Made by a program: the position numbers and the translations under genes. From assembly GCA_017882455.1 (NCBI GenBank), contig JADGPL010000001.1, positions 124,001 to 188,000 on the forward strand: a stretch of DNA of 64,000 nt, given 5' to 3'. Shown here one piece after another: positions 59,306 to 64,000 of the stretch. Each line of letters begins with the position of its first letter. Position 1 is the stretch's first letter. The notes under the pieces were generated by a model. The model ran no database searches, had not been told where the DNA came from, and was given only the letters and a program-made list of their open reading frames with translations. The stretch is from Solirubrobacteraceae bacterium. Lineage in GTDB: Bacteria; Actinomycetota; Thermoleophilia; Solirubrobacterales; Solirubrobacteraceae.

Positions 59306-60313
59306 CTAGTTCCTGGCGACCCTCGCGTTGCATCTCGCCGCGTGCAGCGCTTTGCACACGACGATATAGCCGGCTCGCGGCTGATCGTGAGCGTTCATCA
59401 GGCCGGCGTCGAAGCGTGTCCTGCTGTTGCCGCCCGTCCAGTCGTAGACGTAGAGGCGCTTGATCTGAGGCTGCGAGCCGGCCACCGCGAACATGTACTT
59501 GAGGACCCTGGCCGCGCGCGTCAGACCCGAGCCGTTGCGGTTGGGGAAGGCCCCGCCGAACTGCACGAGCCCGCCGGTCTCGGTGAGCCACACCTGCCCG
59601 CCGAGGGCGCGCACGAGGGCGCGCGTGCGCCAGCTTTCGAGGCGGTTGATGTCGGAGTAGTTGTGCAGCCCCCAGATCTTCGGCATGACCGTGCGCAGGC
59701 GGCCGACCTCGCGCTTGAATTCGGAGATGTATTCGAGCGTGGGCGAGATGTTGGCCGCGTCGAGCACGTCAAGGCCGATCACCGTGCAGCCCTTGCACAC
59801 ACGAAGCAGCGCCTGGTAGTAGCGCGCCGAGGCCGATGCCGAAGGGCTTGCGAGCACGTGCGGGATGTTGCCGCGGTTGGCCTCGTCCCAGGACTGGTAC
59901 TGCCTGACGTGCGGGAAGTACTTGACGAATCTCTGCACGTCGTGCTGGTAGGTGGCGACGCTCGGGAGCCTGGTGGGGGTGCTCTCGGAGTGGTAGAAGG
60001 CGACCAGCACCTGCTGGTGCGCGATTTCGGCGGCCTGGATGAACGTGATCGCCTGGTTGAGCGTCGCGCGGCGCGTGACGGCGTCATAGGGGGCGACGTA
60101 GCGGACGATCTTCGTGTGCAGCTGCTCGAACAGGGGCTGGCGGAACATCTGAGCACTCTCGTCGCCGATGCCCGTGATGTAGGAGCCGGCCGCGTGGGCG
60201 TGTGGCCTGGAGCTGCGGCCGATGGCGCTTGGCGCGCTCAGCGTGCCCAGCAGGAGCGCCAGCGAGGCGAGGATGCCGAGCAGCCGTGGAATTGTTGGGC
60301 GCGATGTGTTCAT
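59306..60313 (-). CDS. Secreted TIM-barrel hydrolase (clan A glycosidase-like)
   Basis: 335 residues from ATG 60313. Signal peptide residues 1-30 (LLGILASLALLLGTLSAPSA). Glycosidase marks: YQSWDEANRGN with candidate acid/base Glu144, and VWLTETGG with candidate nucleophile Glu245, plus WGLHNYSDINR. The acid/base motif is DEAN rather than the usual NEP, as in some GH39-like proteins. Paired cysteines (VCKGC) and a Cys pair at the C-terminus suggest disulfides. Activity is not proven; it is similar in plan to the hydrolase at 10401. Confidence 0.7.
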   Translation of the reverse strand: MNTSRPTIPRLLGILASLALLLGTLSAPSAIGRSSRPHAHAAGSYITGIGDESAQMFRQPLFEQLHTKIVRYVAPYDAVTRRATLNQAITFIQAAEIAHQQVLVAFYHSESTPTRLPSVATYQHDVQRFVKYFPHVRQYQSWDEANRGNIPHVLASPSASASARYYQALLRVCKGCTVIGLDVLDAANISPTLEYISEFKREVGRLRTVMPKIWGLHNYSDINRLESWRTRALVRALGGQVWLTETGGLVQFGGAFPNRNGSGLTRAARVLKYMFAVAGSQPQIKRLYVYDWTGGNSRTRFDAGLMNAHDQPRAGYIVVCKALHAARCNARVARN

Positions 60314-60421
60314 GGCTCGTGGTTGGAACAGTCCTCGGGGAGCAGATGTTGCGGGTTGGGGGGATGGTAGTGAGATTCGGCGACGCTCCCGGCACCCCGA
60401 CATTCGAGGGGCTCGAATCGG

Positions 60422-61657
60422 TCACCCGGCGCCGCTGCTCACACCTTCGTCGCCGTCCGGGGCGAGTCCTCTTGAAGAATCACGGAATTCCTCGCTCGGG
60501 GCGGCTTGGCGCAGGGTGGGGTCGGCGACGATGCGCACGTCCACGCCCGGCAGGTCCCGCAGCAGGCGCATGATCAGCGGGCGCTCGGAGAACGAGCCGA
60601 GGCGCGTCAGCCCTCGCCGCGGCGAGGGTGTGCCCATCAGCACATAGGTGCTGCCCAGCGAGCGCGCGGTTCTGACGGCCACCGTGGCCACATCCTCGCC
60701 CTCCTCCACGCGCAGGCGCGCCCCGAACATCGACACCAGCCGCCGCAGCTCCTCCAACCGGCGCCGGTCCTCGAGGCTGGGCGGACGTCCGGGTGGTCGC
60801 ACCACGAGCACGTCGAGCTCAGCGTCCAGCCGCTGCGCAGAGCGCCAGGCACGCCGCACCACGAGCTCCGAGTGGGGAGCGAGCGACACCAGCGCGAGCA
60901 GGCGCTCGGCGATCGCCTGGGGCCCGGGCTCGCGGGCGAGCGGCTGGCCTTCCTCGTCGCGGCGCACCGGCAGGTCCGCGACCTGCGCGCCGGGACGGCG
61001 CAGGAGGCGCTTGACCTCGACGTCCTCGGCCACCTGGCGCAGGGCGGTCTCGCGCAGGGCAGCCAGATTCTCGATCTTGAAGAAGTTGTTGAGCGCTGCC
61101 TGCACGCGCTCGGGCCGGTAGACCTTGCCGGCTCGCAGGCGGGCTATCAGCGCCTCGGGGGTGAGGTCGATCAGGACGATCTCGTCGGCCTCGAGCAGCA
61201 CCTCGTCGGGAATCGTCTCCCGCACTCGCGCACCGGTCAGGCGGGTGATCTGATCGTTGAGGCTCTCGAGATGCTGCACGTTGACCGTGGAGTAGACGTC
61301 GATACCCGCCTCGATCACGTCGCGGATGTCCTCGTAGCGCTTCTCGTGCTCGAGTCCCGGGGCGTTGGTGTGGGCGAGCTCGTCGATCAGGCACAGCTCG
61401 GGCCTGCGAGCGAGCACGCCCGGCAGGTCCATCTCCTCCAGCGGCGTGTCGCGGTAACGCACGTGCCGTCGCGGGATCAGCTCGAGCCCCTCGGCCTGCG
61501 CCACCGTCTCGGCGCGGCCGTGCGGCTCCAGGTAGCCGATCGCCACGTCGCGGCCGCTCTCCGCTTCGGCCCGGCCCTCCTGGAGCATGCGGAAGGTCTT
61601 CCCCACTCCCGGGGCCATACCGATGAAGACCTTGAGGTGTCCTCGCTCGCCGGACAT
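60422..61657 (-). CDS. KdpD-like sensor N-terminal region without kinase domain
   Basis: 411 residues. It begins with the KdpD sensor domain, HLKVFIGMAPGVGKTFRMLQEG (Walker A ~13-21), EPHGRAETVAQAEGL, LCLIDELAHTNAPGL and STVNVQHLESLNDQI, and continues into a universal-stress-protein domain (LLALVSLAPHSELVVRRAW ... TYVLMGTPSPRRGLTRLGSFSERPL). The four membrane helices and the histidine kinase of full KdpD (~900 residues) are absent, and no kdpE/kdpFABC is nearby. It diverges from a Na+/H+ antiporter gene with 26 nt between. A K+/Na+-linked or c-di-AMP-type sensory role is inferred. Confidence 0.85.
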   Translation of the reverse strand: MSGERGHLKVFIGMAPGVGKTFRMLQEGRAEAESGRDVAIGYLEPHGRAETVAQAEGLELIPRRHVRYRDTPLEEMDLPGVLARRPELCLIDELAHTNAPGLEHEKRYEDIRDVIEAGIDVYSTVNVQHLESLNDQITRLTGARVRETIPDEVLLEADEIVLIDLTPEALIARLRAGKVYRPERVQAALNNFFKIENLAALRETALRQVAEDVEVKRLLRRPGAQVADLPVRRDEEGQPLAREPGPQAIAERLLALVSLAPHSELVVRRAWRSAQRLDAELDVLVVRPPGRPPSLEDRRRLEELRRLVSMFGARLRVEEGEDVATVAVRTARSLGSTYVLMGTPSPRRGLTRLGSFSERPLIMRLLRDLPGVDVRIVADPTLRQAAPSEEFRDSSRGLAPDGDEGVSSGAG

Positions 61658-61683
61658 CGTGACCCGTATGGGACGCTACACAA

Positions 61684-62886
61684 GTGAGCTCCTTCCAGAC
61701 GGACGCTGCCGTGCTCGGGGGGCTCCTGGTGCTCGGATCGCTGCTCTCGGGTCTGGCCCGCCGCAGCATCCTCTCCCTGGCCGCCCTGTTCGTGCTCGCC
61801 GGGTTCGTGCTCGGCCAGGGTGTCCTCGGGGCGGTGCACTTCAGGTCAGACTCGGGCTTCGTGGCCGACCTGGCCACGGTGGCCCTGATCGTGATCCTGT
61901 TCCGCGACGGCCTGGAGGTCGAGGGCGAGCTGCTCCAGCGCCACTGGCAGCTGCCGCTGCGCAAGCTCGTGATCGCGATGCCGATCACGGCCGTGATCGT
62001 CGCTCTGCTCGCCCGCGCGCTGATCGGCCTGGGCTGGACCGAGGCCTTCCTGCTCGGCGCCCTGCTCTCACCGACAGACCCCGTGCTCTCCTCGGGGGTC
62101 GTCACCGATCCGCGCGTGCCCCGCATCGTCCGCCACTCGCTGAACCTCGAGTCTGGCCTCAACGACGGGCTGGCGCTGCCGGCCGTTCTCGCCTTCGCCG
62201 CGGCGCTCGAACCGGACCACGGGCACTTCGTGTGGTGGCACTTCGTGCTCCAGGACGTCGGCCTCGGGCTTGCCTTCGGGCTGGTCTGCGGCGTCGTGGG
62301 CTCGCTGCTGATGCCCCGCGCCGGCGAGCACGCCGACCGGCCGATACCCGCCCATCAGCGAGCGCTCTACGGACTGGGCCTGGCGTTCGCGACCTATGGT
62401 CTGACGGTGCTGCCACCGCATGGCAACGGCTTCATCGCCGTATTCGTCGCGGCCATCGTACTCGGCAACCGCCGCCCGGATCTGCGCAGCTGCTTCGCCG
62501 AGCGTGCCGAGGAGCTCGTGGAGATCGTGAAGCTCGGGATCTTCACCGTGTTCGGCGCGCTGCTCACCATCGACGGCCTGTTCGGCGACGGGTGGGCTGC
62601 GGTGGCGGTGGTCGCCGCCACCTTCCTGATCGCGCGACCGCTCGCCGTGTGGATCGCGCTGGCCGGCACCCGTATCGGCGCTGTCAGCAAGGCGTTCATG
62701 GCGTGGTTCGGCCCGAAGGGGGTCGCCACGATGGCCTTCTCGCTCCTGATCCTCTCTCGCCACATCCACTCGGGGCAGCGCATCTTCAACATCGCCGCGC
62801 TCGCCGTCTTCGCCTCGATCCTCGTGCATGGCGTGACCGACACACCCGGCACCCGCTGGATCGGGCGACGCGCGCAGGAGGCGTGA
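61684..62886 (+). CDS. Cation:proton antiporter (CPA family, NhaP-like)
   Basis: 400 residues, GTG start, about 12 transmembrane helices. Core motifs: LLSPTDPVLSSGV (unwound helix) and LNLESGLNDGLALP with the ND pair, typical of Na+(K+)/H+ exchangers. The late GPKGVATMAFSLLIL segment is also conserved in NhaP/CPA1 members. It would exchange Na+ or K+ for H+ across the membrane. Its divergent partner is the KdpD-like sensor fragment, suggesting joint control of cation balance. Confidence 0.88.
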   Translation: MSSFQTDAAVLGGLLVLGSLLSGLARRSILSLAALFVLAGFVLGQGVLGAVHFRSDSGFVADLATVALIVILFRDGLEVEGELLQRHWQLPLRKLVIAMPITAVIVALLARALIGLGWTEAFLLGALLSPTDPVLSSGVVTDPRVPRIVRHSLNLESGLNDGLALPAVLAFAAALEPDHGHFVWWHFVLQDVGLGLAFGLVCGVVGSLLMPRAGEHADRPIPAHQRALYGLGLAFATYGLTVLPPHGNGFIAVFVAAIVLGNRRPDLRSCFAERAEELVEIVKLGIFTVFGALLTIDGLFGDGWAAVAVVAATFLIARPLAVWIALAGTRIGAVSKAFMAWFGPKGVATMAFSLLILSRHIHSGQRIFNIAALAVFASILVHGVTDTPGTRWIGRRAQEA

Positions 62887-62890
62887 GGGC

Positions 62891-64000
62891 TCAGGCTGCC
62901 GGCGGGCTCGCCTCGGCGGACACGGCTGCCGCCAACACGGCGTCATACCGGCGACGCACATCGACGCGATCGGCCTGCTCGGGCACCGACTCCTCGCTCG
63001 CCCGTAGGATCATCTCCGCCTGCGCGAGCAGCAGATCGCGCTGTCCCGGGGAGCTCGTGTACGCCATCACCTTGGCGAGACCGTCCAGCTGGCGAATCAT
63101 CACCGCCGGCATGCCGCGGCTCGCCTGGCGGATCTTGTCGTGAGCACGCTCGACGAGACGACGAAAGCTGATGGTCACCGTGATCACGCGCAGGTGGCCT
63201 GCAGCGTCGCGATGCACCGTTGCGGGGCGCCAGCGGCTGGCGATCTTGCCCAGACCGTCACCGAGCCAGTCGATGCAGGCCAGCGCTGTGAAGGTGTCGT
63301 TCACGGCGGGGGAGAGCGCCCGGATGGCTATCTCCACCAGCTGGTCCACGGCAAACGAGAGATCCTGGGTGAGCGTTCTGTGCGGACCCGTCGCGTGCGC
63401 TCCGCCGAGCGCCCGCGCGACACCCGGCGCAGCAGCGGCGGGCCAGACGTTCGCCAGAGGCTCACCCTCCATCACGAAGTGGCCCGGGCGATGCAGCAGG
63501 CGGATCACGGCGTGGCCCTGGCGAGCGATGTCGATCAGGGTGCTCATGCTCACGTACTGCAGATAGCCGCTGCTCGGCGCGCGCACCACGGCGCTGTCCT
63601 CGTCCAGTCGTACCAGCATCTCCGACAGCGACGGACCGGCCTTCGGTACGCCGGCGCCCGGCGCAGAGACCTCAGCCTCGATCGCCCTGGAGAGATCCCC
63701 GGCGATGCTCGCGATGACCTGCGGCAGTTGGATCGATTTGGCGATGTGATCGATGAACAACACCAGCACCGCCACATCGATGACCACGAGCGCCATCGTC
63801 ACGGTGATCGACAGGTGCGGGACGAATTCACCATGGCGCCCCGGGCCGATCGTGACGAGTGCGAGGATCGCGTAGACGAACGTCGCCACGAAGCTCCCGA
63901 GCGTGAGCTGAGTGATGCGATCCCGGATGAAGTTGCGCAGCATCCGCGGGCCGAACTGGGTCGAGGCCAGCGTGAGCGTGACGATCGTGATCGAGAAGAC
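62891..64000 (-). CDS. DUF2254 membrane protein, N-terminus beyond window
   Basis: The frame is open to the right edge; the residues before MLRNFIRDR read VFSITIVTLTLASTQFGPR, so the true start lies outside. DUF2254 marks are VFSITIVTLTLASTQFGPRML, AVLVLFIDHIAKSIQLPQVI, ALSPAVNDTFTALACIDWLGD and the long soluble C-terminal domain. There are hydrophobic helices near the N-terminus. Predicted inner-membrane protein of unknown function. The stop is 5 nt from the convergent antiporter stop. Confidence 0.85.
   Translation of the reverse strand, partial: VFSITIVTLTLASTQFGPRMLRNFIRDRITQLTLGSFVATFVYAILALVTIGPGRHGEFVPHLSITVTMALVVIDVAVLVLFIDHIAKSIQLPQVIASIAGDLSRAIEAEVSAPGAGVPKAGPSLSEMLVRLDEDSAVVRAPSSGYLQYVSMSTLIDIARQGHAVIRLLHRPGHFVMEGEPLANVWPAAAAPGVARALGGAHATGPHRTLTQDLSFAVDQLVEIAIRALSPAVNDTFTALACIDWLGDGLGKIASRWRPATVHRDAAGHLRVITVTISFRRLVERAHDKIRQASRGMPAVMIRQLDGLAKVMAYTSSPGQRDLLLAQAEMILRASEESVPEQADRVDVRRRYDAVLAAAVSAEASPPAA

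Noticed and set aside
1-64000. tRNA, rRNA, insertion sequences, integrases or a replication origin.
   Set aside because: I looked for cloverleaf-like conserved arms, transposase or integrase motifs and DnaA-box clusters and saw none.

Overview
This window is about 64 kb of very high G+C bacterial chromosome with short gaps, many GTG/TTG starts and frequent stop/start overlaps. Gene content points to an actinobacterium. The large secreted proteins rich in LPxG...C...IG...TP repeats with lysine-rich tails, the HemQ-type chlorite dismutase fold protein, PucR, DUF3618, holin-like proteins, DUF2804 and many acyl-CoA enzymes suggest class Thermoleophilia (Solirubrobacter/Conexibacter-like). That placement is an inference from gene content; no rRNA or tRNA gene was seen.

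Layout. 1-1 kb: C-terminus of a HemQ-like protein and an AlkA-type glycosylase. 1-9.7 kb (minus): two giant secreted proteins in one operon and a smaller cysteine-containing secreted protein. 9.7-16.1 kb: methyltransferase, secreted glycoside hydrolase and IscA on minus, diverging from BolA and a CGFS glutaredoxin (an Fe-S maturation group); then DegV, a small membrane-protein operon, and a TetR regulator with a nitrilase-like hydrolase. 16.1-22.5 kb: DUF2804, then a minus-strand operon of enoyl-CoA hydratase, acyl-CoA carboxyltransferase, BKACE (beta-keto acid cleavage), family III CoA-transferase and a MerR regulator. 22.5-24.4 kb: two secreted proteins. 25-28.3 kb: two paralogous acyl-CoA dehydrogenases separated by an array of perfect palindromes and an antisense vapBC-type toxin-antitoxin pair. 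28.4-34.6 kb: CAP protein, short-chain dehydrogenases, a membrane protein, PlsC, a glycosyltransferase, a stand-alone biotin carrier and an enoyl-CoA hydratase. 34.6-41.6 kb: biotin synthesis (bioB, bioF, bioD, then bioA on the opposite strand) with rubredoxin and an intervening secreted protein. 41.7-46.5 kb: NUDIX, GH15, MBL hydrolase, DEAD-box helicase with a structured leader. 46.6-53.5 kb: an amine/omega-amino-acid utilisation cluster (aldehyde dehydrogenase, alanine dehydrogenase, PucR, class III aminotransferase, divergent permease). 53.5-64 kb: second vapBC pair, saccharopine-dehydrogenase-like protein, two polytopic membrane proteins, secreted hydrolase, a truncated KdpD-like protein, a Na+/H+ antiporter and a DUF2254 protein running off the edge.

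How the genes fit together. The dominant theme is acyl-CoA metabolism (two dehydrogenases, two hydratases, SDR, carboxyltransferase, biotin carrier, BKACE, CoA-transferase, TetR and MerR regulators) next to biotin synthesis, which supplies the cofactor of the carboxylase. In the amine cluster, uptake, transamination onto pyruvate, alanine dehydrogenase recycling and aldehyde oxidation would form a closed route to central metabolism.

The most unusual non-coding signals are: four abutting 24-bp perfect palindromes with a constant CATG centre and unrelated arms (26350-26446); an 18-bp quasi-palindrome found at three loci; a 27-bp operator-like element shared by two acyl-CoA loci; and a tandem duplication of a gene's ribosome-binding site and start codon.
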